Virus record (IMG/VR): IMGVR_UViG_3300024344_003321
Span: 33,425 to 97,424 of that record
Length of the DNA stretch: 64,000 nucleotides
Direction: 5' to 3' (one strand)
DNA from: a virus
Shown piece after piece: positions 63,937 through 64,000 of the stretch. A program made the translations under genes and the position numbers. Positions within the stretch are counted from its first letter, which is position 1, and each line of letters starts with the position of its first letter. A model generated the notes under the pieces. The model ran no database searches. It saw only the letters and a program-made list of their open reading frames with translations, and had not been told where the DNA came from.

Positions 63937-64000
63937 AGCAACACTCAAATTCAACAATGGAAATGGAGCATTACTTTGTAGTGGGTGTAGAGTTATACTT
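63929..64000 (+). CDS. Start of a small Cys-knuckle phage protein (3' cut by window)
   Basis: The first 24 residues, beginning KATLKFNNGNGALLCSGC, match a small phage protein family seen in many T4-like genomes. The Cys pair suggests a zinc knuckle. The frame runs off the window end. GAGGTT lies upstream and the start overlaps the previous stop. Confidence 0.6.
   Translation, partial: MNKATLKFNNGNGALLCSGCRVIL

Overview
The window is a continuous stretch of an AT-rich, T4-like (myovirus-type) double-stranded DNA phage genome. The evidence is a family B DNA polymerase with gp43-type motifs, a gp45-like sliding clamp, and gp44-like and gp62-like clamp loader subunits. Genes are very tightly packed, often with ATGA or TAATG stop/start overlaps, and every gene I accept is on the + strand. 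I see no terminase, portal, capsid, sheath or baseplate gene here. The host cannot be read from the sequence. The Cys-rich GCTD..A.NYN repeats in the two giant proteins resemble secreted proteins of marine Bacteroidota and related groups, so a marine host of that kind is a reasonable inference, not a demonstration.

Layout. (1) 1-17.9 kb is replication plus DNA modification: polymerase; queD, queE and folE (7-deazaguanine precursor synthesis); a DUF262-HNH nuclease; a small heptose-nucleotide-like module (kinase, HAD phosphatase, cupin, nucleotidyltransferase, glycosyltransferase); a DpdA-type transglycosylase; clamp, clamp loader and zinc-ribbon genes; a DUF1599/Nmad1 gene; a small class II aminoacyl-tRNA-synthetase-like gene; a thioesterase; a tRNA; and a Cas4/RecB-like nuclease. 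(2) 18-38.9 kb is a 20 kb sugar cluster: about a dozen glycosyltransferases plus enzymes of a GDP-4-keto-6-deoxymannose branch (Gmd, a ColD-like His-for-Lys dehydratase, a Fcl/ColC-like reductase), a second aminotransferase, a hexapeptide acyltransferase, a LmbE-type deacetylase, an FkbM methyltransferase and a short UDP-glucose dehydrogenase. One GT2 gene in it is split by a homing endonuclease. (3) 38.9-41 kb holds small genes, including a lipoprotein and an HNH-like protein. (4) 41-54.4 kb holds a degenerate gingipain-like (C25) protein with a lamin-tail domain, a 3067-residue Cys-rich repeat protein and a nucleotidyltransferase-fold protein. (5) 54.6-64 kb holds many small, mostly unknown genes, probably early host-takeover genes, with three copies of a tandem TTGTTACAAT regulatory element, a lytic transglycosylase, a Ro60/TROVE-like vWA protein and a metallophosphoesterase.

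How it fits together. FolE, QueD and QueE would make 7-carboxy-7-deazaguanine and the DpdA-like enzyme would insert a deazapurine base into DNA. No QueC is present in the window, so the final base may not be preQ0. The neighbouring DUF262-HNH nuclease, Nmad1 protein and heptose-like module suggest that modification, its tailoring and attack on other DNA are linked, but that is inference. The sugar cluster probably builds an unusual deoxysugar glycan for the virion, the phage DNA or the host surface. The giant Cys-rich proteins look like adhesion or host-surface proteins.
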